A stretch of 22,057 bases of DNA. It comes from Pseudomonadota bacterium (GTDB lineage Bacteria; Pseudomonadota; Alphaproteobacteria; Caulobacterales; Caulobacteraceae). How positions within the stretch are numbered: the stretch's first letter is position 1; each line of letters starts with the position of its first letter. This document shows, one piece after another, positions 14,227-21,459 of this stretch. The DNA lies in assembly GCA_023451375.1 (NCBI GenBank), contig JAEXZS010000016.1:1-22057 (forward strand), written 5' to 3'. The notes beneath the pieces were generated by a model, which was given only the letters and a program-made list of their open reading frames with translations, was not told where the DNA came from and searched no databases. Made by a program: the position numbers and the translations under genes.

Positions 14227-16317
14227 TTACTTGACGCCCAGTTCTTCCAGCAGGCGGGGCTGGTCGTAGACGTTGCGCAGCGCCTCGGTGACGGCGGCGG
14301 TGGAGACGGTCACCGTGCGGTTCAGTTCGCCGTCGTAGCCGAAGCTGCCGCCCAGCGAGTGGATGTTGCCGTCGAAGGCGGCGCCGATGACTTCGCCCTT
14401 GGCGTTGATCACCGGCGAGCCCGAGTTGCCGCCGATGATGTCGTTGGTCGAGACGAAGTCATAGACGGTCTGCTTGTTGACCTTGTCCTCGGCCGCCAGC
14501 CAGTCCTCCGCCGCGTTGAAGGGCTCGGCGCCGGTGTGACGCTCATAGAGGCCGCCGATGTAGGTGAAGGGCTCCACCGTCACGCCCTGGTGGGTCCAGC
14601 CCTTCACCTGGCCGTAGGACAGGCGCAGGCTGAAGGTCGCGTCGGGGTACTGGTTGGTGCCGTAGACGGCGAAGCGGGCCTGCGCGATCTTCTCGCCCGC
14701 GCGGCTGGTCGGGCCCGACACGGCCGATTCCCATTCGGTGCGGATCGCCTGGGCCGCGTCGTCATTGGCCAGGACGAACTGGATCAGCGGATCGCCCGAA
14801 GCGGCGAGCTGCTCCGGCGCCATGGCCAGGGCCTGGGCGCGGAAGGCGGGGTCGGCCAGGCGCGTGCCCGAGACGACGCGCTCGGCGATCTGCTCCGGGC
14901 TGTCCTTGCCCAGCAGGGCCTTCACCTGCGGATTGTCGACGGTCAGGTATTCGCGCGTCTTCGACAGCCAGAAGGACAGGGCGATCTCCTCGATGTCGTT
15001 GGCGATCGGAACCTCCTGCGCCAGGCGGCGGCCCAGGGCGGCGATGTCGGCCTCGGAATAGCCGGGGCGGCGCTCGGCGGCCGGCTTGGCCCGTTCCTTG
15101 GCGGCGCGGACGATGGCCTTGGCGTAGCTGTAGAGCTGCGAGCGCTGGCCGGCGGCGGATTCCAGCTGGCGGTAGGGCAGGTAGAGGTTGCGCTGGGCCT
15201 GGGCGACGCGCTCCAGGTCGGCCCACGGGTCGCCGATCCGGCCGGCCAGGGCGGCGTCGGCGGCGACGCGCCGGCGAAGCTCCTGCTCCTCCTCGCGCTT
15301 CTTGCCCATGAAGGCAGGGTCGGTCAGGGCGCCCTGCTGGCCGTAGAAGACCTTGAAGCTGTTCTCCAGGCCGAAGATCGGATCGACCGAGACGCGCCGG
15401 GCTTCCTCGCCGGTGGTGGCGTATTCGAGCAGGCGGCCGCGCAGTTCCGAGGTCTGGATCAGGGTGATCGGCAGCTGCTGGTCGCGCAGCGCCTCCAGCT
15501 GCGCGACGGTCAGAAGGCGCTGGGTCGTGCCGGGATTGCCGGCGACGAAGGTCAAGTCGCCTTCCTTCGGCGCGTTCGGGTTCCAGGTCAGGTGGTTCGG
15601 CGTGGCGACCGGCTCGCCGTCCTCATAGGCGCGCAGGAAGGCGGCATCGAGGGCGTAGCGCGGGAAGTTGAAGTTGTCCGGATCGCCGCCGAAGAAGGCC
15701 GCCTGAAACTCGGGCGCGAAGGCCAGGCGCACGTCGTCGTACTTGCGGAACTTGTAGAGCTTGTACTGCCCGCCGCGATACAGGCTGATGACCTGGCAGG
15801 TCAGCTTGGTATCGTCGCCGCAGGTCTCCTTCTGGATCTTCTCGGCCTCGGCGTTGCGGGCCTGGACGAAGGCGGCGCCGTCCAGGCCCTGGCCGGCGGC
15901 GGTGACGCGGTCGGTCACGTCGGTGATGTCGGTCAGCACCTCGGCGGTCTGGCCGGGGCACTTCTTCTCTTCCTCGCGGGTCGCGGGCATCCACCCGTTC
16001 TTGACGTAGTCGTTCTCGGCCGTGGACAGGTCCTGGATGCAGGAGACCACGCAGTGGTGGTTGGTCAGGATCAGGCCCTCGTCCGAGACGAAGGAGGCCG
16101 AGCAGCCCTGCAGGCGGACCGCCGCGTTGCGGACGCGGTCCAGCCAGGCCTGGTCGATGTTCGCGTCATAGGTCTCGTTCACCGCCGCGATGGGGAAGTT
16201 GTCGAAGGTCCACATGCCTTCCTCGGCCTGGGCCGGGGCGGCGGGGGCGGACAGGACGGCGGTCGCGGCGCCCAGGGCGGCCAGCGAGGCGGTGAGACGA
16301 AGCGAAGGCAAGGACAT
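14227..16317 (-). CDS. S46 family dipeptidyl-peptidase, DPP7-like
   Basis: Secreted serine peptidase of 696 residues, close to the usual S46 length (about 700-720). Start ATG 16315-16317 follows GGGAG at 9 bases. The signal peptide ends APAQA|EEGMWTFDNFP. Putative triad: His88 in LTNHHCVV, Asp near 224 in YALDAAFLR after FGGDPDNFNFPR, and Ser632 in GGNSGSP. Gly650 lies eighteen residues after the catalytic Ser; in characterised S46 enzymes Gly here marks DPP7 (broad, hydrophobic P1) and Arg marks DPP11 (acidic P1). I therefore predict DPP7-like specificity. It is the first of two tandem paralogues and has its own promoter-like sequence. The enzymes would cut short peptides into dipeptides for uptake, as known for S46 enzymes of bacteria living on peptides. 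Confidence 0.94.
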   Translation of the reverse strand: MSLPSLRLTASLAALGAATAVLSAPAAPAQAEEGMWTFDNFPIAAVNETYDANIDQAWLDRVRNAAVRLQGCSASFVSDEGLILTNHHCVVSCIQDLSTAENDYVKNGWMPATREEEKKCPGQTAEVLTDITDVTDRVTAAGQGLDGAAFVQARNAEAEKIQKETCGDDTKLTCQVISLYRGGQYKLYKFRKYDDVRLAFAPEFQAAFFGGDPDNFNFPRYALDAAFLRAYEDGEPVATPNHLTWNPNAPKEGDLTFVAGNPGTTQRLLTVAQLEALRDQQLPITLIQTSELRGRLLEYATTGEEARRVSVDPIFGLENSFKVFYGQQGALTDPAFMGKKREEEQELRRRVAADAALAGRIGDPWADLERVAQAQRNLYLPYRQLESAAGQRSQLYSYAKAIVRAAKERAKPAAERRPGYSEADIAALGRRLAQEVPIANDIEEIALSFWLSKTREYLTVDNPQVKALLGKDSPEQIAERVVSGTRLADPAFRAQALAMAPEQLAASGDPLIQFVLANDDAAQAIRTEWESAVSGPTSRAGEKIAQARFAVYGTNQYPDATFSLRLSYGQVKGWTHQGVTVEPFTYIGGLYERHTGAEPFNAAEDWLAAEDKVNKQTVYDFVSTNDIIGGNSGSPVINAKGEVIGAAFDGNIHSLGGSFGYDGELNRTVTVSTAAVTEALRNVYDQPRLLEELGVK

Positions 16318-16361
16318 GAAGGACTCCCGAGCGCCGGGCTGAGGTCGCCGGCTGTTATTCT

Positions 16362-16392
16362 GTAGCTAGCGCCGCGACGGAGGCGACGGCAA
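16362..16392 (-). promoter_or_regulatory. candidate promoter of the S46 peptidase genes
   Basis: On the minus strand, TTGCCG (16387-16392) and GCTAGCTAC (16362-16370), separated by 16 bases, resemble the Caulobacter housekeeping promoter (TTGaCG ... GCTANAWC). They lie 45-75 bases upstream of the start at 16317. Similarity judged by eye only. Confidence 0.4.
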
Positions 16393-16506
16393 GCCGTCCG
16401 ATTAGGCCCGGGGCGCGCCGCGCGCAATGTGACCGGTGTTCGCCGCCTTACTCCGATTTAACTTGGCCGCGTCGATCCACGCGCTCAGATAGAACCCAGT
16501 TCGGGG

Positions 16507-16519
16507 GAACCGTCGGTTC
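16507..16519. promoter_or_regulatory. inverted repeat abutting the permease start codon
   Basis: GAACC (16507-16511) and GGTTC (16515-16519) form a perfect short inverted repeat ending one base before the ATG at 16520, right after the G-rich ribosome binding site. It could affect translation initiation or be a protein site; a second overlapping GTTC/GAAC pair lies at 16499-16510. Confidence 0.3.
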
Positions 16520-17662
16520 ATGTCGCTTGCACTTTCAACGCTGCTGTACGAATGGCGCCGCTACATGGCGGCCATCGTGGCGCTGGCCTTCTCGGGTCTG
16601 CTGGTGCTGGCGCAGGTCGGCATGTTCATGGGCATAGGCAAGGCCTTCACCGCCCAGATCGACCGCGCGCGCGCCGACATCATGATCCTGGGGCCGGGGG
16701 CCACGGCGCTGTTCAACGGCGGACCGTCGGGGGTGCCGCGCCGGATCATGCCGCTGGTCTATCAGCACCCCGAGGTGGTCGCCGTCGCCGACCTGGATGG
16801 ATCGGGCGGCCGCTGGCAGAACATCGTCGCCGAGGGCGAGCCCCGCAAGACCGAGTTCGTCAACACCACCGCCATCGACGCCGTTCCCGGCGCGGTGACC
16901 GTGCCGACCGACTATTCCACCGACCTGGTCGAGGCGCTGCGCCAGCCCTATGCGGTGGCGATCGACGAGACGGCGCTGAAGCGGCTGGGCGTCAAGCTGG
17001 GCGACCAGGCGCTCTACAACTCCAAGACCGTGCGCGTTGCGGCGGTGACGCGCGGCTATCCCAACATGATGCAGGCGACCATCGTCATGTCGCGCGACAC
17101 CCTGCGGATGCTGGGCGAGGCCAACACCGGCCAGCGCGTCGGACCGCTGATGGTGCAGGTCAAAGACCCCGCGCGCGCCGAGATCGTCACGGCCCAGCTG
17201 AACGCCTCCGCCAACGGCCAGTACAAGGCCTGGACCCGCGCCGAGCTGGCGGCGGCCAACGAGGGCCAGATGATGAAGGAGAGCTTCATCGCCATCATGC
17301 TGGGCTTCTCGTTGTTCCTGGGCGTCCTGATCGGCGTGGCCATCACCTGGCAGACGCTGCGGGGGGCGATCATGGCCAACATCAAGGAGTTCGCCTCGCT
17401 CAGGGCGCTGGGCGTGTCGATGGGATCGCTGCGCCGGATCGTGCTGGAGCTCAGTTTCTGGGTCGGGGTGGCCGGCGTCTTCGCGGCCTTCCTTCTGACC
17501 TGGCTGATCAGCCTGCTGGCGGGGGCCAGCGGCCTGACCATGGCCTTCCCGTTGGGCATGGTGCTGGGCGTGTCGGTGATGCTGATCCTGATCGCCCTGG
17601 GGTCCGGCTTCCTGTCGCTGGGCGTCCTGAAGAAGAGCCAACCGGCGGACCTGCTGCGATGA
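16520..17662 (+). CDS. ABC transporter permease, FtsX/DevC type
   Basis: Inner-membrane permease of 380 residues with the MacB/FtsX/DevC four-helix plan. TM1 lies at about 17-40 (AAIVALAFSGLLVLAQVGMF), followed by a periplasmic domain of about 210 residues. The FtsX domain has three more helices: FIAIMLGFSLFLGVLIGVAI, then FWVGVAGVFAAFLLTWLISL, then GMVLGVSVMLILIALGSGFL. The cytoplasmic loop EFASLRALGVSMGSLRRIVL is the conserved coupling segment, and the protein ends SQPADLLR, like many FtsX-type permeases (...P...LR). Its stop overlaps the ATPase start as ATGA. With the ATPase and fusion protein it should form a MacAB/DevBCA-like exporter. Substrate unknown; envelope lipids or peptides are possibilities from the family. 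Confidence 0.9.
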   Translation: MSLALSTLLYEWRRYMAAIVALAFSGLLVLAQVGMFMGIGKAFTAQIDRARADIMILGPGATALFNGGPSGVPRRIMPLVYQHPEVVAVADLDGSGGRWQNIVAEGEPRKTEFVNTTAIDAVPGAVTVPTDYSTDLVEALRQPYAVAIDETALKRLGVKLGDQALYNSKTVRVAAVTRGYPNMMQATIVMSRDTLRMLGEANTGQRVGPLMVQVKDPARAEIVTAQLNASANGQYKAWTRAELAAANEGQMMKESFIAIMLGFSLFLGVLIGVAITWQTLRGAIMANIKEFASLRALGVSMGSLRRIVLELSFWVGVAGVFAAFLLTWLISLLAGASGLTMAFPLGMVLGVSVMLILIALGSGFLSLGVLKKSQPADLLR

Positions 17663-18414
17663 ACATGCATACGACCGTCCACGGCAAGAACGGCGAGTTG
17701 GCCATCGAGGCCAAGGGCCTGGTCAAGCGCTTCAAGACCGGGCGCACCTGGATCGAGGTGCTGAAGGGCGTCGACTTCGACGCGCGCCACGGCGACCTGA
17801 CCATGGTCATGGGGCCGTCGGGCTCGGGCAAGTCGACCCTCATCGCCAACCTGTCGGGCCTGCTGAAGCCCGAGAAGGGCCGGGTGGACATCCTCGACGT
17901 CGACGACCTGTGGAAGCTGGGCGGCGGGCGGATCGACAAGTTCCGGCTGGACCACTGCGGCTTCATCTTCCAGGGATTCAACCTGTTCCCGTCGCTGACG
18001 GCGCTGCAGCAGGTGATGACCGTGCTGAAGTACCAGGGCCTGTCCAAGAGCGAGGCGCGCCAGCGGGCGGTCACGGCCCTGGAGGAGGTGGGGCTGGGGC
18101 ATCGGCTGAACCAGCGGCCCAACGCCCTATCCGGCGGCGAGAAGCAACGGGTGGCCATCGCCCGCGCCCTGGCCAAGAACCCCAAGATCCTGTTCGCCGA
18201 CGAACCGACCTCGGCGCTGGACGGCGAGAACGGCCAGGTGGTCATTCGCCTGCTGCGCCGGGCCGCGACCGAACACGGGGCGGCGGTGATCTGCGTGACC
18301 CACGACCCGCGCCTGGAGGCCTGGGCCGACCGGGTCATCCATATCGAGGACGGCAAGATACTCGACGACCAGCGCCGCATTCCCAATCCCGACGCCCAGC
18401 TGGCGTCGCACTGA
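17659..18414 (+). CDS. ABC transporter ATP-binding protein, DevA/LolD type
   Basis: ATPase of 251 residues powering the adjacent permease. All motifs are intact: Walker A GPSGSGKST at 52-60, Q-loop Gln105 in FIFQGFNLFPSLTA, signature LSGGEKQRVAIARAL from 157, Walker B ILFADEP at 177-183, D-loop SALD and H-loop His215 in CVTHDPR. The pattern FQGFNLFPSLTALQQV is typical of the MacB/LolD/DevA subfamily. The start ATG 17659 overlaps the permease stop (ATGA); a second in-frame ATG at 17665 is possible. The fusion-protein gene follows 26 bp downstream, so the three form one operon. Confidence 0.95.
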   Translation: MNMHTTVHGKNGELAIEAKGLVKRFKTGRTWIEVLKGVDFDARHGDLTMVMGPSGSGKSTLIANLSGLLKPEKGRVDILDVDDLWKLGGGRIDKFRLDHCGFIFQGFNLFPSLTALQQVMTVLKYQGLSKSEARQRAVTALEEVGLGHRLNQRPNALSGGEKQRVAIARALAKNPKILFADEPTSALDGENGQVVIRLLRRAATEHGAAVICVTHDPRLEAWADRVIHIEDGKILDDQRRIPNPDAQLASH

Positions 18415-18440
18415 CACTCTCTCGAACGGACCAAACCGTC

Positions 18441-19454
18441 ATGCCCGCCTTCCTCAAGAACAAATGGCTCTGGATCGGCCTGGCGCTGATCGTCGTGCTG
18501 ATCGTCGGCTTCATGCTGTTTTCGCAGGCCAGCGCCGCCAAGAAGGTCGAGCTGGAGAAGGCGGCGGCCGAGAAGGTCGAGAGCCCCTACGCCGCCATCG
18601 CCAACGGCAAGGCGGACGTGGAGGGCGGCGTGATCGCCGTCGCCGCCCGTCGCGGCGGGGTGGTGCGCGACGTCTATGTCAACGAAGGCGACCGCGTCGT
18701 CGCCGGCCAGATCCTGGCACGGCAGGAAGACGACGAACTGCGCCTGGCGGTGCAGAGCGCCCAGGCGACCGTGGCCGAGACCCGCGCGCAGCTGGGCATG
18801 ACCGAGGTCGAGCTGACCGCCGCGCGGCGCGAGTACGACCGCCTGTCCCGACTGGCCTCGACCAACTTTGTCGCGGCGCAGCGGCTGGACCAGGCCCGCG
18901 ACACCATCGCCTCGGCCGAGGCGCGCCTGTCCTCGCAGCGGTCAGCCATCCAGACCGCCGAGGCGCGGCTGGCCGAGGCGCGCTACAACCAGGAACTGAC
19001 GGTGGTCCGCGCCCCGATGGACGGCCGCATCGCCCGCCGCTACGCCCAGCCGGGCGCCGGCGCCTCGACCCTGAACGTCACCGCCATGTTCGACCTGGAG
19101 CCCGACACGGACCGTATCGTGCGCGCCGAAATCGTCGAGGCGGACATCCCCAACGTCACGGTCGGCCAGGAGGTCGAACTGACGCCCGAGGGCGACCCGA
19201 CCAAGATCACCATCGGCAAGGTGCTGCGCCGCGCCGCCGTGTTCGGCGCCCGCAAGCTGCAGTCCGACGACCCGTCGGCCCGCACCGACGAACGCGTGGT
19301 CGAGGTGGTGGTCTCGTCCGACGACGCCGAATTCCTGATCGGTCAGCGGGTGCTGGTGAAGTTCATGAAGCCCGGCGAGAAGGCGGGCGCGGCGCGGCCG
19401 GTGCAGGCGGGCGTCGGCCCCGGCCAGGCGATGCGCGCGGGCGGCCAGGGCTGA
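18441..19454 (+). CDS. membrane fusion protein, HlyD/DevB/MacA type
   Basis: Periplasmic adaptor of 337 residues, third gene of the ABC operon. One N-terminal membrane anchor (about 9-28, WLWIGLALIVVLIVGFMLFS) is followed by the first lipoyl half (GVIAVAARRGGVVRDVYVNE, then GDRVVAGQILARQED). An alpha-helical hairpin (about 97-180) contains RLSRLASTNFVAAQRLDQAR, the usual hairpin-turn pattern. The second lipoyl half is VRAPMDGRIARRYAQPGAGA, and beta-barrel strands follow (VGQEVELTPEGDPTKITIGK). The Gly/Ala-rich C-terminus ends AGGQG. The start at 18441 has only a weak ribosome binding site (ACGGA); the frame is open far upstream, but that region is the ATPase gene in another frame. It should bridge the permease to a TolC-like channel encoded elsewhere. 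Confidence 0.92.
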   Translation: MPAFLKNKWLWIGLALIVVLIVGFMLFSQASAAKKVELEKAAAEKVESPYAAIANGKADVEGGVIAVAARRGGVVRDVYVNEGDRVVAGQILARQEDDELRLAVQSAQATVAETRAQLGMTEVELTAARREYDRLSRLASTNFVAAQRLDQARDTIASAEARLSSQRSAIQTAEARLAEARYNQELTVVRAPMDGRIARRYAQPGAGASTLNVTAMFDLEPDTDRIVRAEIVEADIPNVTVGQEVELTPEGDPTKITIGKVLRRAAVFGARKLQSDDPSARTDERVVEVVVSSDDAEFLIGQRVLVKFMKPGEKAGAARPVQAGVGPGQAMRAGGQG

Positions 19455-19500
19455 CCGAGGCGGGGGAAGGCAAGCGCCTGACCAGACGAGGGGGGAGGGT

Positions 19501-19589
19501 GGAGACCGCACGACCCGAAGGGGAATTCGTTGTGGCTGCTGCCTTCCGGCCCTGACCAGGTTGGCGAAGCCTTCGCCCGCACGATCTCC
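19501..19589 (-). ncRNA. ffs: signal recognition particle RNA, small bacterial type (4.5S-like)
   Basis: RNA core of the SRP, which with Ffh targets nascent membrane proteins to FtsY and SecYEG. On the minus strand the diagnostic domain IV is present: ACCTGGTCAGG, then GCCGGAAGGCAGCAGCC (about 19532-19559), holding the GGAA tetraloop and the asymmetric AGCAGCCA side. Arms pair outward: CAACCTGG side with AGCCACAA, TTCG with CGAA, CGAAGG with CCTTCG, and terminal GGAGA (19585-19589) with TCTCC (19501-19505). The closing terminal pairing sets the ends; they could differ by a few bases. An open frame running on the plus strand from 19530 into nudC crosses this RNA and is not coding here. No T-run follows the 3' end. 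Confidence 0.92.
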
Positions 19590-19596
19590 GAGGCCG

Positions 19597-19625
19597 CATA
19601 TGGCCGCTGGCGCGACGGGAATCAA
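19597..19625 (-). promoter_or_regulatory. candidate ffs promoter
   Basis: On the minus strand TTGATT (19620-19625) and CATATG (19597-19602) are 17 bases apart, and the -10-like element ends about 7 bases before the expected 5' end of the SRP RNA near 19589. The -10 match is weak; the position is the main support. Confidence 0.45.
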
Positions 19626-19640
19626 GCGCTAGAAGGACGC

Positions 19641-20558
19641 ATGGCCCATCGGAACACCTTCGCCGGCAACCCGCTCGATCGCGCGGGGGACCTGAGAAAC
19701 GACCCGGACTGGCTGGCCGAGCGGGAGGCCGACCCGGACGCCCTGGCCATGGTGCTGTGGGAGGGGCGGCCGCTGGTCGAGGAGACGGCCGAGGGACCGC
19801 GCCTGGCCTGGCTGTCGCTGAAGCACGCGCGCGACATGGTGACGGACCGGGACCTGTTCATGGGTCTGTGGAACGGCGCGCCGGTGTTCGCGGTGGAATT
19901 CGAGGGCTCGCTGGACCCGGCCCAGGGCCCGGTGCGGGGCCTGGGGGCGTTTCACGAGATGCGGGCCGCCGCCGCCATGCTGCCGGCGCCCGACGCGGCC
20001 ATGGCGGGCGGGGCCAAGAGCCTGTTCGACTGGCGCAGACGGCACGGCTTCTGCGCGGCCTGCGGGACGATGAGCCAGAACGCGGCGGGCGGCTGGAAGC
20101 GCCGCTGCCCGGCCTGCGGAACCGAGCATTTCCCGCGCGTCGACCCGGTGACCATCATGCTGCCGGTGTTCGAGGGCGGGGCCGAACCGGTCTGCCTGCT
20201 GGGCCGGCAGGCGTCATGGCCGCCAGGGCGGATGTCGGCCCTGGCCGGCTTCCTGGAGCCGGGCGAGTCCATCGAGGAGGGCTGCGCGCGGGAGGTGAAG
20301 GAGGAGGCGGGGCTGACGGTGGTCGCGACCCGCTATCACTCCAGCCAGCCGTGGCCGTTCCCGTCGCAGCTGATGATCGGCCTGATCGCCGAGGTGTCGG
20401 ACGACCAGGCGCGGCCGGACCAGACGGAGCTGGAGGCGGTGGCCTGGCTGACCCGGGCCGAGGTCCGCGCGGTGCTGGCCGGGGCGCATCCGACGATCCA
20501 CGCCCCGCCGCCCATCGCCATCGCGCGGAGCCTGCTGCAGGCGTGGGTGGCGGAATGA
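19641..20558 (+). CDS. nudC: NADH pyrophosphatase NudC (Nudix hydrolase)
   Basis: Hydrolyses NADH to NMNH and AMP and, in characterised bacteria, removes NAD caps from RNA. The 305 residues carry every NudC hallmark: a zinc ribbon with Cys138, Cys141, Cys156 and Cys159 (CAACG...CPACG); a complete Nudix box from Gly203 to Leu225 (GFLEPGES...REVKEEAGL) with the metal-binding glutamates; and the NADH-specific motif SQPWPFPSQ at 235-243. I chose ATG 19641 because it follows AAGGA and because the frame upstream to 19530 overlaps the SRP RNA. The N-terminal domain (to about 125) is variable, as in other NudC proteins. It ends before a palindrome and converges with kdsB. Confidence 0.96.
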   Translation: MAHRNTFAGNPLDRAGDLRNDPDWLAEREADPDALAMVLWEGRPLVEETAEGPRLAWLSLKHARDMVTDRDLFMGLWNGAPVFAVEFEGSLDPAQGPVRGLGAFHEMRAAAAMLPAPDAAMAGGAKSLFDWRRRHGFCAACGTMSQNAAGGWKRRCPACGTEHFPRVDPVTIMLPVFEGGAEPVCLLGRQASWPPGRMSALAGFLEPGESIEEGCAREVKEEAGLTVVATRYHSSQPWPFPSQLMIGLIAEVSDDQARPDQTELEAVAWLTRAEVRAVLAGAHPTIHAPPPIAIARSLLQAWVAE

Positions 20559-20567
20559 CGCTCGGCC

Positions 20568-20586
20568 CCCTCCCCCGCGGGGAGGG
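20568..20586. repeat. GC-rich hairpin between convergent nudC and kdsB
   Basis: Arms CCCTCCCC (20568-20575) and GGGGAGGG (20579-20586) with loop CGC form a perfect hairpin in the 47-bp gap between two convergent stops. The arms share the CCCTCCCC/GGGGAGGG core of the palindromes at 5154 and 5636. It may serve as a two-way terminator. Confidence 0.65.
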
Positions 20587-20605
20587 AGAAGGCGGGCGCC
20601 AATCC

Positions 20606-21328
20606 TCAGCCCAGCGCTCGCGCGGCTTCCAGGTCGGCCGGGTTGTCCACCGACAGCGGCGCTTGGTCGATCACCGAGGCCCAGATCTGCAGGCCCATCT
20701 CCAGCGCGCGCAGCTGCTCCAGCCTCTCGCGCTTCTCGAGCGGCGACGGCGGGGCGGCGCAGAACCGGTTGAGGGCGTCGCGGCGGTAGCCGTAGATGCC
20801 GACGTGTCGCCAGATCGGCGCGTCGCCGTACAGGGTCGAACGGGTGAAATAGAGGGCGCGCCCCTGCCGCTCGCCCTCCGCCAGGGCCACGACGGCCTTG
20901 ACCACGTCGGGGTTGGACCGATCCGAGGCGTCGGCCTCGGGCGCGACCAGGGTGGCGATGTCGCAGGAAGGCTCGCCATGCAGCACGGCGGCGCAGGCGA
21001 CGGCCAGGCCGGGATCGGCGAAGGGCATGTCGCCCTGGATGTTGATGACGGCGTCGAAGTCGCCCTCCGGGTCGATGGCGTCCACGGCGGCGCGGATCCG
21101 ATCGGAGCCGCTGGGCAGGGCGGGGTCGGTAAGGATGGCCCGGCCCCCGATCGCCTCGATCGCGGCGACGATCTCGGGATCGCCGGCGGCCACGGCGACG
21201 GGCAGGCCTGAGGCCTCGGCCTGCTGATAGGCCCACACGATCATGGGCTTGCCGCCGATGTCCGCCAGCGGCTTGTTCGGCAGGCGGGTGGCCGCCATGC
21301 GAGCGGGTATCATTATCAGAGGATTCAT
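20606..21328 (-). CDS. kdsB: 3-deoxy-manno-octulosonate cytidylyltransferase (CMP-Kdo synthetase)
   Basis: Activates Kdo with CTP to CMP-Kdo for the inner core of lipopolysaccharide. The 240 residues match the family (about 240-255). Motifs: the nucleotide-binding N-terminus MIPARMAATRLPNKPLADIG (6-25), PSGSDRIRAA (substrate region, about 72-81), VINIQGDMPFADP (about 94-106) with the Mg2+-binding Asp, and RHVGIYGYRR with LEQLRALEMG and a VDNPADLE tail near the C-terminus, all typical of KdsB. Start ATG 21326-21328 follows AGGAAG. The usual RMxSTRLPGK motif reads RMAATRLPNK here, a mild variation. It is divergent from the cytochrome gene. Confidence 0.96.
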   Translation of the reverse strand: MNPLIMIPARMAATRLPNKPLADIGGKPMIVWAYQQAEASGLPVAVAAGDPEIVAAIEAIGGRAILTDPALPSGSDRIRAAVDAIDPEGDFDAVINIQGDMPFADPGLAVACAAVLHGEPSCDIATLVAPEADASDRSNPDVVKAVVALAEGERQGRALYFTRSTLYGDAPIWRHVGIYGYRRDALNRFCAAPPSPLEKRERLEQLRALEMGLQIWASVIDQAPLSVDNPADLEAARALG

Positions 21329-21459
21329 CGACTTCCTGTCGGCTTGAACCGCGGGCCGGTTGCGAAGGTCGCGCTACCGTGCCAGAGACGCCCACGCAAG
21401 ATTATGTCCGGGGCGTGTTTCGAGGGGCCCGGATTCCGGAGAGGGATGCGACCACGCGC

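Noticed and set aside
11960..14269. 769-codon plus-strand frame opposite the S46 peptidase
   Set aside because: Gly/Val/Ala-rich product without motifs, crossing the composite palindrome. The minus-strand peptidase with triad and signal peptide explains the region.
14359..16365. 668-codon plus-strand frame opposite the second S46 peptidase
   Set aside because: Same antisense pattern as over the first peptidase gene; no plausible protein features.
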